In this document: one piece after another, positions 26,822 through 34,882 of the stretch
Layout: each line of letters begins with the position of its first letter
Numbering within the stretch: the stretch's first letter is position 1
From: Bacteroidota bacterium
GTDB taxonomy: Bacteria > Bacteroidota > Bacteroidia > Chitinophagales > Chitinophagaceae
Length of the DNA: 64,000 nt
NCBI GenBank assembly: GCA_018268035.1
Contig: JAFDXI010000163.1
Location: 62,001 to 126,000, forward strand
Direction of reading: 5' to 3'
Program-made: the position numbers and the translations under genes
Notes under the pieces: generated by a model
Seen by the model: only the letters and a program-made list of their open reading frames with translations
Told to the model about the DNA's origin: nothing
Databases searched by the model: none

Positions 26822-27940
26822 TCAGGATCGTTTCCGATAACTGAAAACTGCCCATGTATTTAAGACTACAGCAAAAGCAAGAATAATAAAGAGATTATAC
26901 CTGATATCAGACAGGCTGCTCCCTTTTAATACCACCATTCGCATCACTTCAATGAAATAAGTAACAGGATTGAATTTGGTTATCCACTGCGCCCATTCAG
27001 GCATACTATCTATGGGTGTATATAAGCCACTGAGTAAAACAAAAATCATCATCATAAAAAATGAAACCAACATAGCTTGCTGCTGTGTGCTGCTATAAGT
27101 GGATATTAATAAACCTAATCCCAAAACAGCCAGTAAATAGGTGGCGGCAAAAACATAAATTGCAAAAAAACTTCCTGCAGGTAAAATGCCATACCCCAAA
27201 AATGCTATTAAAAAACCGATACTTAAAATTACCAATCCTAATATCCAGAAAGGAATGAGTTTCCCCAGAATGAAATGATATTTTTTTATAGGTGTTACAT
27301 TGATTTGCTCAATGGTACCTATCTCTTTTTCCCTGACAATATTCATCGCTGCTAAAAATGAACCTACCATTGTTACCAAAATAGCGAGTATGCCAGGCAC
27401 CATGAAAGATTTATAATCCATCTGTGGATTGAACCAGTTTGAATAACGAATATCAATATTGGCCGCTTCATCAAATCGTGGTTGTTGTATCCATTGCATC
27501 CTGATATCATTATTAAAATCACGAATAATAGATTGCAGGTATGATGTACCCAATCCTGCTTTAACACCATTAATAGCATTCGCTGCCATAAACAGGTTGG
27601 CTGAAGATGTTTTTGCCAAATTGTTTTCAAATGATACGGGTATTTCCAGAATTATATCCGCATGATCATCTTCAATTTCCTTCATGGCATCTTTGTAGGA
27701 TGTAGTGTATTTGTCCAATCTAAAATATCCGGAAGCAGTAATTTTTGAAACCAACTGCCGGGCATAGCTGCTTTGGTCGTGATCTACCACAACAAGATTG
27801 ATATTTTTTATCTCATAATCTGCAGCCCAGGGCAAAATAATCAATTGCATAACCGGCATGATAAATATCATCCGCAATATAGATTTATCACGAAATACCT
27901 GTTTGAATTCTTTTTGCAATAAAAATTTTAATGTGCGCAT
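26822..27940 (-). CDS. ABC-2 type transporter permease (YbhR/YhhJ-like)
   Basis: 372 residues: one N-terminal membrane helix (ILRMIFIMPVMQLIILPWAA), an extracytoplasmic domain of about 140 residues, then five helices from about residue 175. The conserved ABC2 segment REKEIGTIEQINVTPIKKYH is the coupling helix region. GLYTPIDSMPEWAQWITKFN with YFIEVMRMVVLKG is the family C-terminal signature. With the next upstream gene it forms a heterodimeric permease like E. coli YbhS/YbhR. It is the last gene of the operon. Confidence 0.9.
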   Translation of the reverse strand: MRTLKFLLQKEFKQVFRDKSILRMIFIMPVMQLIILPWAADYEIKNINLVVVDHDQSSYARQLVSKITASGYFRLDKYTTSYKDAMKEIEDDHADIILEIPVSFENNLAKTSSANLFMAANAINGVKAGLGTSYLQSIIRDFNNDIRMQWIQQPRFDEAANIDIRYSNWFNPQMDYKSFMVPGILAILVTMVGSFLAAMNIVREKEIGTIEQINVTPIKKYHFILGKLIPFWILGLVILSIGFLIAFLGYGILPAGSFFAIYVFAATYLLAVLGLGLLISTYSSTQQQAMLVSFFMMMIFVLLSGLYTPIDSMPEWAQWITKFNPVTYFIEVMRMVVLKGSSLSDIRYNLFIILAFAVVLNTWAVFSYRKRS

Positions 27941-28000
27941 TATTATTTTTTTCTATCTGTTGTTGAGTTCCTTTTAGTTTAATTTCATTCTTCAGTTTTT

Positions 28001-29107
28001 TTATTCCAACCTTATTTTAAATTTCTTTACTGCTAATATTATGAGTAACAAAGTCATACCCAACAATATCATTGTTTGCATCCAAACATCTTCAAAACCC
28101 GAACCTTTAATCATAACGGAGCGGACAATTTCATAAAACCATCTTGATGGGACAACATTAGACAACATACGAAGTGCCAATGGCATATTTTCGATGGGAA
28201 ACATAAACCCACTCAACATTGCAGTAGGCAAAAACATTCCAGTTAAAGAAATGAACATTGCAGTTTGTTGCGAATCTGTAATTGAAGAAATCAGCAATCC
28301 AAACGACAGGCAGGTAATCGTAAACAAAATACTTTCTGCCAGTAATAAAACAAGGCTTCCATTGATGGGCACACCTAATACATAAACACTCAACAACAAG
28401 ATGCTCGCAATATTGATAAATGACAACAAAAGATAAGGTACCGCTTTAGCAATAATAATTTTCATTGGCCTTACAGGTGAAACCAGCATCACTTCCATTG
28501 TACCAGTTTCCTTTTCACGCACTATTGTTATGGCTGTCATCATAGAACAAACCAACATCAGCACCATTGCCATAACACCAGGCACAAAACTATAAGCACC
28601 TTTTTGTTGGGGATTATATAACATACGGACTTGTGTGTGAATAGCAAATGGTATTTGAATATTTGTATTGATGCGTTGCTGATAATCCTGAATGATGGCA
28701 GAAGCATAATTGATCAATGTGGTGGCAGTATTTGGATCAGAAGCATCTGCTATCAACTGCACCTGTGCAGCGTTGAGATGTTTAAGATCATTCCCATAAG
28801 AAGATGGTATCACTAAAATAATCTTCGCTTTATTTTCCTGTAGGGTTGTTTTAATTTCATCCGGGTTATGCAGCAATGCAGCAATTGTAAAATAACGACT
28901 GGCTTTTATTTCATTCACCAATAGTGAAGAAGCTGCATCATGTGACTGGTCCAATACAGCAATTTCAGCATTCTTTACTTCGTTGGTGAGGGCAAAACCA
29001 AAAATTATAATCTGAATAACAGGCATACCCAGCAGGATAAACATGGTGCGTTTATCCCTCCAAATATGAAAAAACTCTTTTTTTACAAATGAGAAAAACT
29101 GGTTCAT
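28001..29107 (-). CDS. ABC-2 type transporter permease (YbhS-like)
   Basis: A 368-residue paralogue of the following permease with the same layout. TMFILLGMPVIQIIIFGFAL is helix 1, an extracytoplasmic domain of about 130 residues follows (EIAVLDQSHDAASSLLVNEI is typical), then five helices with VREKETGTMEVMLVSPVRPM and GFMFPIENMPLALRMLSNVV...RWFYEIVRSVMIKG. The gap to the downstream permease is 60 bases and to the upstream ATPase 22 bases. The two permeases should assemble with the two ATPases encoded upstream. Confidence 0.9.
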   Translation of the reverse strand: MNQFFSFVKKEFFHIWRDKRTMFILLGMPVIQIIIFGFALTNEVKNAEIAVLDQSHDAASSLLVNEIKASRYFTIAALLHNPDEIKTTLQENKAKIILVIPSSYGNDLKHLNAAQVQLIADASDPNTATTLINYASAIIQDYQQRINTNIQIPFAIHTQVRMLYNPQQKGAYSFVPGVMAMVLMLVCSMMTAITIVREKETGTMEVMLVSPVRPMKIIIAKAVPYLLLSFINIASILLLSVYVLGVPINGSLVLLLAESILFTITCLSFGLLISSITDSQQTAMFISLTGMFLPTAMLSGFMFPIENMPLALRMLSNVVPSRWFYEIVRSVMIKGSGFEDVWMQTMILLGMTLLLIILAVKKFKIRLE

Positions 29108-29129
29108 AATTTTTATTTCATACCTGCTA

Positions 29130-29876
29130 CTAACTATCTACCCTTTGCGCAGTTCTTGCCAGATGCAGGAACACTTTATCCATTGAATCAACAGCATACT
29201 GTTGTTTTAAAGCAGCAGGGCTGTCCAAAGCATCAATCCTGCCGTCAACCATGATGGATACCCTGTTACAATATTCTGCTTCATCCATATAATGTGTCGT
29301 GATAAAAATGGTAATACCACTTTCAGCCGCTTCATAAATTAAATTCCAGAATTCCCGTCTCGTTACAGGATCAACACCACCGGTAGGTTCATCTAAAAAG
29401 ACAATCCGTGGCTCATGAAAAACTGCCACTGAAAAAGCAAGTTTTTGCTTCCATCCCAGTGGCAATGACCCTACAAGTTTATCTGCTTCGTTTTCCAGGT
29501 GCAATCTTTGCAACAACCAACCTGTTTTTTCTTTGATAAACTGATTACTCTTTCCATAAATGCCTCCATAAAAACGAATATTTTCTTTTACAGTCAGGTC
29601 TTCATACAAAGAAAATTTCTGACTCATATAGCCAATAGTCTTTTTGATATTCTCTGTTTGTTTATATACATCAAAACCTGCCACAGAAGCTTTACCAGCA
29701 GAAGGCAGGCTCAAACCACAAAGCATCCGGATTGCCGTTGTTTTTCCTGCACCATTAGCACCCAGGAAACCAAAAATTTCTCCTTTATAGACATCAAATG
29801 AAATGTGGTCCACCGCAATAAAATCATTAAACTTTTTGGTGAGCCCCTTTGCTGATATGATGATGTCGTTAATCAT
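29130..29876 (-). CDS. ABC transporter ATP-binding protein (second ATPase, YbhF C-half-like)
   Basis: 248 residues. Walker A is GFLGANGAGKTTAIRML, the Q-loop is YMSQKFSLYEDLTVKENI, Walker B is RIVFLDEPTGGVDPVTRREF and the H-switch is ITTHYMDEAEYC. The signature segment reads GSLPLGWKQKLAFSVAV instead of LSGGQ; this LPLGxKQ variant is what I recall for the second ATPase domain of E. coli YbhF. It starts 1 base after the first ATPase ends. In E. coli these two domains are one fused protein; here they are two genes. Confidence 0.9.
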   Translation of the reverse strand: MINDIIISAKGLTKKFNDFIAVDHISFDVYKGEIFGFLGANGAGKTTAIRMLCGLSLPSAGKASVAGFDVYKQTENIKKTIGYMSQKFSLYEDLTVKENIRFYGGIYGKSNQFIKEKTGWLLQRLHLENEADKLVGSLPLGWKQKLAFSVAVFHEPRIVFLDEPTGGVDPVTRREFWNLIYEAAESGITIFITTHYMDEAEYCNRVSIMVDGRIDALDSPAALKQQYAVDSMDKVFLHLARTAQRVDS

Positions 29877-29877
29877 T

Positions 29878-30792
29878 TTATTTTTTCATCAGTTGCATAA
29901 AACAATCTTCAATAGTTGGCACTGTATTTTTGATTACTACATTTTTATTTCCTTTTTCTTCAAGGTATTGTTGCAATTTTTCTATACTAAAATTTTCTTT
30001 CATTACAGCATGGTGATATTCTCCAAATGAATAAGCCTCCATTATCGAATCATAAGCAATAAGCTGTTGCAATAATGCATACATATTCTCAGATTTTACT
30101 TCGAGTAATGTTTGTGAAAATGATGCAGTAATTTCTTTGGGTGTGCCAACAGAAAGCAGTTTACCATTCTGCATTAATCCAATGCGGTCACATAAGCCTG
30201 CTTCATCCATATAGGGTGTTGAAACAAGAATGGTAATACCTTGTGATTTCAGCTTCATCAACATTTCCCAAAATTCTTTTCTTGATACTGCATCTACTCC
30301 TGTTGTTGGCTCATCAAGGAACAATACTACCGGCCTGTGTATAAGCGCACAACTCAATGCCAGCTTCTGTTTCATGCCTCCTGATAATTTACCTGCCTTT
30401 CTTTTTTTGAATGGTTCTATTTGAACATAAATATCTTTGATGAGGTCATAATTTTTTTTGACTGTTGTATTGAAAATGGTAGCAAAAAAATTGAGATTTT
30501 CTTCCACACTCAAATCCTGGTATAAAGAAAAGCGTCCGGGCATATACCCAACTTTATTCCGGATGGCTTTAAAATCTTTCACGATATCAGAACCATCTAC
30601 AGAAGCAGAGCCATTATCCGGCAATAACAATGTTGTCAACATACGGAATAAAGTAGATTTACCAGCACCATCCGGGCCGATAACACCAAACAATTCGCCT
30701 GTGGATACTTCGAATGAAATTTCTTTCACGGCTTTAATTTCATTTTTCTTTCCGTAATTTTTTGATAAGTTATGTACTACCACTGCATTCAT
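29878..30792 (-). CDS. ABC transporter ATP-binding protein (first ATPase, YbhF N-half-like)
   Basis: 304 residues. Walker A is GVIGPDGAGKSTLFRML, the signature is a good LSGGMKQKLALSCALIH, Walker B is VVLFLDEPTTGVDAVSRKEF, and the H-switch region is VSTPYMDEAGLCDRIGLM, where the family His is replaced by Pro (STPYMDEA). The last 85 residues form a C-terminal regulatory-type extension (LLQQLIAYDSIMEAYSFGEY, ending NTVPTIEDCFMQLMKK). It precedes the second ATPase with a 1-base gap. The consensus signature pairs with the partner's degenerate one, suggesting an asymmetric ATPase pair. Confidence 0.9.
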   Translation of the reverse strand: MNAVVVHNLSKNYGKKNEIKAVKEISFEVSTGELFGVIGPDGAGKSTLFRMLTTLLLPDNGSASVDGSDIVKDFKAIRNKVGYMPGRFSLYQDLSVEENLNFFATIFNTTVKKNYDLIKDIYVQIEPFKKRKAGKLSGGMKQKLALSCALIHRPVVLFLDEPTTGVDAVSRKEFWEMLMKLKSQGITILVSTPYMDEAGLCDRIGLMQNGKLLSVGTPKEITASFSQTLLEVKSENMYALLQQLIAYDSIMEAYSFGEYHHAVMKENFSIEKLQQYLEEKGNKNVVIKNTVPTIEDCFMQLMKK

Positions 30793-30814
30793 AAAAAATC
30801 AATACAGGATTTTT

Positions 30815-31765
30815 TCAATTTAATTTTACTTCACCATACATACCTATTTTTAGGTAGCCATCATTCTTCACTCTTATTTTTATTGCGTAAACCAAATTAG
30901 CTCTTTCATCCTTTGTTTGTATAGTCTTGGGCGTAAATTCTGCTTTATCAGATATCCATGTAATTGTGCCGGAATATTCCTTGTAATTTTTAGCACCACT
31001 ATCTATAAATACTTTTACTTGTTGGTTAAGCTTAACAGTAGAAAGTTGTGTGCCGGTTATATAAGCACGAAGATTTAAGAACGATAAATCAGCAATCTTA
31101 TACAATGCTTTTCCCGGAGCAGTTACTTCGCCCTGTAATGCATATTTTGCGAGGACTGTGCCATTTACCGGATTAATAATATTAGCTTTTGAAAGTTGTT
31201 CAGATATCTGTGCCACCTGTTTTTGCAAAGGTTCTTTTTCACTTAAAACACTCCTGTTGTGCTCGTTTGTTTGACTCAAATGCACTTGTATCTGTTGTTG
31301 TGTTACCAGCATTTGCTTTTGCAGTGTTGCTACCTGTGTATTGATATCATCTGCCTGCTTTTGTGTTATGGTTCCGGTCTTCAAAAGATTTTGATAACGC
31401 TGCTGGTCTTTTAAAAGATTATTCAACTGCGTTTGCTGCACTGCCAACTGGTCTTGCAACAATTTCACCTGAGGTCCTGCATCAATTGTCTTTTGCTGTA
31501 ATGACTGGATGGAAGCCTGTACCTGCTGTTTTTGCAACGCCACATCAGAAGAATCAATTTTCCCAACAACAACTCCTTTTGAAATACTATCGCCTTCATT
31601 GACATGAAAAGCAAGTAACTGCCCGCTGAGTTGTGCTGACACAATCACTTCATCAGCTTCAAATGTGCCGGAGGCATCAAAATATTCTTCTTTTGGCCCG
31701 CAGGAATAAAACATTATGGCAAGGCAAACTAAAAAAATGTAGTTATGTTTTGCTTTGAACAACAT
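30815..31765 (-). CDS. HlyD-family efflux periplasmic adaptor (lipoprotein)
   Basis: 316 residues. The N-terminal signal ends in a lipobox-like IMFYSC with Cys22, so it is probably a lipid-anchored membrane-fusion protein. The first barrel/lipoyl half is EADEVIVSAQLSGQLLAFHV with EGDSISKGVVVGKID. A long coiled-coil hairpin spans residues about 75-200 (Gln-rich QQVQ...LKDQQRYQNLLK and TQVATLQKQMLVTQ). The second lipoyl half is NIINPVNGTVLAKYALQGE, then YKIADLSFLNLRAYITGTQL. It corresponds to E. coli YbhG in both order and shape and links the permease pair to an outer-membrane exit duct, which is not encoded here. Confidence 0.88.
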   Translation of the reverse strand: MLFKAKHNYIFLVCLAIMFYSCGPKEEYFDASGTFEADEVIVSAQLSGQLLAFHVNEGDSISKGVVVGKIDSSDVALQKQQVQASIQSLQQKTIDAGPQVKLLQDQLAVQQTQLNNLLKDQQRYQNLLKTGTITQKQADDINTQVATLQKQMLVTQQQIQVHLSQTNEHNRSVLSEKEPLQKQVAQISEQLSKANIINPVNGTVLAKYALQGEVTAPGKALYKIADLSFLNLRAYITGTQLSTVKLNQQVKVFIDSGAKNYKEYSGTITWISDKAEFTPKTIQTKDERANLVYAIKIRVKNDGYLKIGMYGEVKLN

Positions 31766-31770
31766 ACCAG

Positions 31771-32385
31771 TTATTTTTTTAATGGTTGAATAATTATTTG
31801 AGGAACAATTTTTTTTCTTTCTTCTAACATTTCATCAAAACCTTTTTTACTAATACCAGCAATTTGCTGAAACAAAGGTTTTGCCATAGGTGGAAATATG
31901 CACAATGAAATTATATTTAATAAAACCTGCAGCGGATTGACCGGCTTTATTTCACCATTTTTAATTGACGCATTGATTAATTCAACAAATGCTTTGAGAG
32001 GTGGCTTTTTCCTGCCCCACACCTGGTGCAGGAAAACTTCAGGGTGTCGGTTCATTTCACTGATTACAAAAACAGGGAGATATGGCATCAACTGGAGTTG
32101 ATTGATATATTCAGAACAAATCAATTCTATTTTTTTAAAGACTGTATCTTTAGATTCGATAATTGAACCAAGTTTCGGGAAAAGCTTATCGAAAGCATCT
32201 ATAAAAATCCTTTCAAACAATTTTTCCTTGCTCCTGAAATAATAATGTAATAAAGCTTTATTGATACCTGCTGCATCAGCAATATCCTGCATGCGGGCGC
32301 CGCTCATTCCCTTTGCCATAAAAACCTGCCGGGCTGCATCAAGTATTTTTTCTTCAGCAGGTGCTTGTTTAATTTTTTTAACCAT
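31771..32385 (-). CDS. TetR/AcrR-family regulator of the adjacent ABC exporter (CecR-like)
   Basis: 204 residues from MVKKIKQAPAEEKILDAARQ. A start 8 codons upstream would force translation across the palindrome and -7 box, so I reject it. The helix-turn-helix is MSGARMQDIADAAGINKALL with HYYFRSKEKLFERIF, the standard TetR N-domain. Residues 60-204 are the ligand-binding helical domain. It ends 5 bases before the HlyD gene, so regulator and transporter are one transcript. Autoregulation is likely through the palindrome at 32391-32406. E. coli cecR-ybhGFSR has the same order. Confidence 0.9.
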   Translation of the reverse strand: MVKKIKQAPAEEKILDAARQVFMAKGMSGARMQDIADAAGINKALLHYYFRSKEKLFERIFIDAFDKLFPKLGSIIESKDTVFKKIELICSEYINQLQLMPYLPVFVISEMNRHPEVFLHQVWGRKKPPLKAFVELINASIKNGEIKPVNPLQVLLNIISLCIFPPMAKPLFQQIAGISKKGFDEMLEERKKIVPQIIIQPLKK

Positions 32386-32390
32386 ATATT

Positions 32391-32406
32391 TTAACCAATT
32401 GGTTAA
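32391..32406. promoter_or_regulatory. Putative TetR operator, perfect 16-bp palindrome
   Basis: TTAACCAATTGGTTAA is a perfect palindrome 5 bases upstream of the regulator's start codon. It directly abuts the minus-strand -7 box at 32407-32414, so a bound repressor would cover the expected transcription start. The size fits a TetR dimer site. Confidence 0.8.
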
Positions 32407-32414
32407 CAAAAATA
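32407..32414 (-). promoter_or_regulatory. Putative -7 box (TATTTTTG) of the exporter operon
   Basis: The minus strand reads TATTTTTG (TAnnTTTG), immediately upstream of the operator palindrome and 21 bases before the regulator's ATG. No -33 element is evident. Confidence 0.6.
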
Positions 32415-32475
32415 GGAATTTAATTTATTCTGTTTAATTTTATTTATTTCATTATAAATTCTAAACAGACTTCTC

Positions 32476-33606
32476 ATGACATTTTCAAAAGCTGTCAATG
32501 AAACTACCCATTGGTTTAACATCAACAATATTGACATGATAGATTCCCCGGCATTAGTAGTATATAAAAACAGGGTTGCAGCAAACATTAATGAACTCAT
32601 CAAATTAAGAGTCCCATCATTGCTAAGGCCCCATGTAAAAACCAATAAGATGGCTGAAGTATGCCAGATGATGCTTAATGCCGGTATCAGCAAATTCAAA
32701 TGTGCCACCATTGCAGAGGCTGAAATGCTCGGTACCATCAAAGCGCCAGATGTATTACTTGCCTACCAGCCTACAAGTGTGAAAGCACACCGATTGTCAA
32801 AACTGATTGAGCTATTTCCATCAACACATTTTTCTTGTTTGATTGACAATGCCGAAAATGCAAAATCTATTTCATCCGTTTTCCTTCAATATAATCTTTG
32901 TGTGGAAGTGTATATTGATTTGAATGTTGGTATGAACAGGACAGGCATACTTGCTGAAAAAGCTTTATCGCTTTTTGAATCATGTAAAAATTTTAAAGGT
33001 ATCAACATCGTTGGTCTGCATGTATATGACGGCCATATCAGGGATACGGATGTTGAAACGCGAAAGCAAAAATCTGATTCTGCATTCAAAAAAGTCAGCA
33101 CACTTGCTGAAGAAATAGAATCTGCAGAAGGGAAAAAAATGAAAATCATTGCAGGTGGTTCACCAACTTTTCCGGTTCACCTGCAGCGAGCCAATGTGGA
33201 ATGCAGTCCTGGCACAATTGTGTTTTGGGACTATGGATACAAAACTTTATTCCCTGATGAGCATTTTGATTATGCAGTCTTAGTGATTACAAGGGTCATC
33301 TCAATTATTGACAAACACACAATCTGCACTGACCTGGGGCATAAATCCATTGCAGCAGAAAATACAATTGACAAACGTGTGCATTTTCTGAGCTTCGAAA
33401 ATATTACACCGTTAGGCCAGAGCGAGGAACACCTTGTTGTTAAAGTGGAAGATGCTGCTGCATTTAAGATTGGTGATGTTTTATATGGAGTGCCACATCA
33501 CATTTGTCCAACAGTAGCATTATATGAAAGGGCTGTTATAGTTGAAGGTGGAATGGCAACGGGCGAATGGAAAGTGATTGCAAGGGACAGGAAGATTTCC
33601 GTATAA
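32476..33606 (+). CDS. D-threonine-aldolase / D-serine-dehydratase-like PLP enzyme
   Basis: 376 residues with the fold-type III (alanine-racemase-like) barrel. MIDSPALVVYKNRVAANINE precedes the PLP-lysine segment LLRPHVKTNKMAEV with K55. YIDLNVGMNRTGI, GLHVYDGHIRD and IAGGSPTFPVH carry phosphate and substrate contacts. The C-terminal domain has SEEHLVVKVED and YGVPHHICPTVALYE, with the His and Cys that bind a divalent metal in D-threonine aldolase and D-serine dehydratase. Whether it cleaves D-Thr or deaminates D-Ser is not decided by motifs. It is divergent from the tetR operon and precedes an M19 dipeptidase. Confidence 0.85.
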   Translation: MTFSKAVNETTHWFNINNIDMIDSPALVVYKNRVAANINELIKLRVPSLLRPHVKTNKMAEVCQMMLNAGISKFKCATIAEAEMLGTIKAPDVLLAYQPTSVKAHRLSKLIELFPSTHFSCLIDNAENAKSISSVFLQYNLCVEVYIDLNVGMNRTGILAEKALSLFESCKNFKGINIVGLHVYDGHIRDTDVETRKQKSDSAFKKVSTLAEEIESAEGKKMKIIAGGSPTFPVHLQRANVECSPGTIVFWDYGYKTLFPDEHFDYAVLVITRVISIIDKHTICTDLGHKSIAAENTIDKRVHFLSFENITPLGQSEEHLVVKVEDAAAFKIGDVLYGVPHHICPTVALYERAVIVEGGMATGEWKVIARDRKISV

Positions 33607-33774
33607 TTTTAAAATGATAGATATTTTTTTTGCGAAACATTTCAAAATAATTTACTCATAGATTTTTTTACAATGAGTCAGGATAAATAAAATGCTACAG
33701 CTTTGTATTGTGTTTGTTTTGAACAAAAAGGGTTGTTTGCATATTTTATAATTATCAAAAAAACTATCCGGTAC

Positions 33775-34842
33775 ATGTTTACTATAGATGCCCATCTTGA
33801 CCTCAGCATGAATGCAATGGAATGGAACCGTGATTTGCGTGAATCTGTTTTTACAATCAGGGAAAGAGAAAAAAATTTAAGCGATAAACCAGACAGGGCT
33901 AAAGGAACAGTAGCTTTCCCGGAGTTGAGAAAAGGAAATATTGGGTTGGTTGTAGCCACACAAATTGCAAGATATGTGGCGCGGGGAAACCCATTACCCG
34001 GCTGGCATTCACCACAACAGGCATGGTCGCAAACACAGGCGCAGCTTGCATGGTATAAAGAAATGGTAGCTTGTGGCGAAATGAAAATGATAACAGGAAT
34101 TGATGAATTAAATAATCATCTTGAACTATGGAAAAATGATTCCATTCAAAACAAACCTATAGGATTTATTTTAAGCCTGGAAGGCGCTGATTCAATCGTT
34201 GATATCAGTTATGTGGAGAAGGCATATCAATATGGTCTGCGTGCAATTGGCCCTGCACACTATGGTACTGGCCGTTATGCCAATGGCACTGATGCAACAG
34301 GACATTTGAATGAAAAAGGAAAAGCTTTATTGAAAGAAATGGAAAGACTTAATATTATTTTAGATGCAACTCATTTATGTGATGATGCATTCTGGGATGC
34401 AATGGATTTGTTTCATGGCAATATTTGGGCAAGCCATAATATGTGCAGGAAATTTGTCAATCACAACCGTCAATATAGTGATGAACAAATAAAAGTTTTG
34501 ATAGAACGTAATGCAGTAATAGGTGCTGCTTTTGACGCTTGGATGCTGGTGCCTGGATGGAAGAGAGGTGTTTCAACACCACAACAAATGAATTGTGGTT
34601 TGAATAAGATTATTGACAACATAGACAATATTTGCCAGTTAGCAGGCAATACTTTACATGTAGGAATAGGTTCAGATTTAGATGGCGCTTTCGGAAAAGA
34701 ACAATGCCCTTATGACCTTGAAACTATTGAAGACCTTGGTAAAATTCCAAAGCTTTTACAACAGCGTGGGTATTCAGAAAATGATATTGAAAATATTATG
34801 CACGGTAACTGGCTGAGGTTTTTAAGAAGATCATGGCTCTGA
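33775..34842 (+). CDS. Membrane-dipeptidase-type metallopeptidase, M19 family
   Basis: 355 residues from MFTIDAHLDLSMNAMEWNRD, since the family begins at the DxHxD motif; the longer frame to 33703 is not supported. The zinc-site motif is TIDAHLDLS. GFILSLEGADSI carries the bridging Glu, ILDATHLCD and WASHNMCRKFVNH the two metal His residues, and GIGSDLDGAFG the Asp. There is no signal peptide, so it is cytoplasmic. M19 enzymes hydrolyse dipeptides, often with a C-terminal D-residue. It lies between a D-amino-acid PLP enzyme and a flavin monooxygenase on the same strand. Confidence 0.9.
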   Translation: MFTIDAHLDLSMNAMEWNRDLRESVFTIREREKNLSDKPDRAKGTVAFPELRKGNIGLVVATQIARYVARGNPLPGWHSPQQAWSQTQAQLAWYKEMVACGEMKMITGIDELNNHLELWKNDSIQNKPIGFILSLEGADSIVDISYVEKAYQYGLRAIGPAHYGTGRYANGTDATGHLNEKGKALLKEMERLNIILDATHLCDDAFWDAMDLFHGNIWASHNMCRKFVNHNRQYSDEQIKVLIERNAVIGAAFDAWMLVPGWKRGVSTPQQMNCGLNKIIDNIDNICQLAGNTLHVGIGSDLDGAFGKEQCPYDLETIEDLGKIPKLLQQRGYSENDIENIMHGNWLRFLRRSWL

Positions 34843-34882
34843 TTTTGTAAACAAGAAAAATTTCATCATACAACTCACTTAA

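Noticed and set aside
33703..33774. 24-codon N-terminal extension of the M19 dipeptidase
   Set aside because: The family begins at the TIDAHLDLS metal motif, and the extension is Ile/Lys-rich and unlike any signal peptide.
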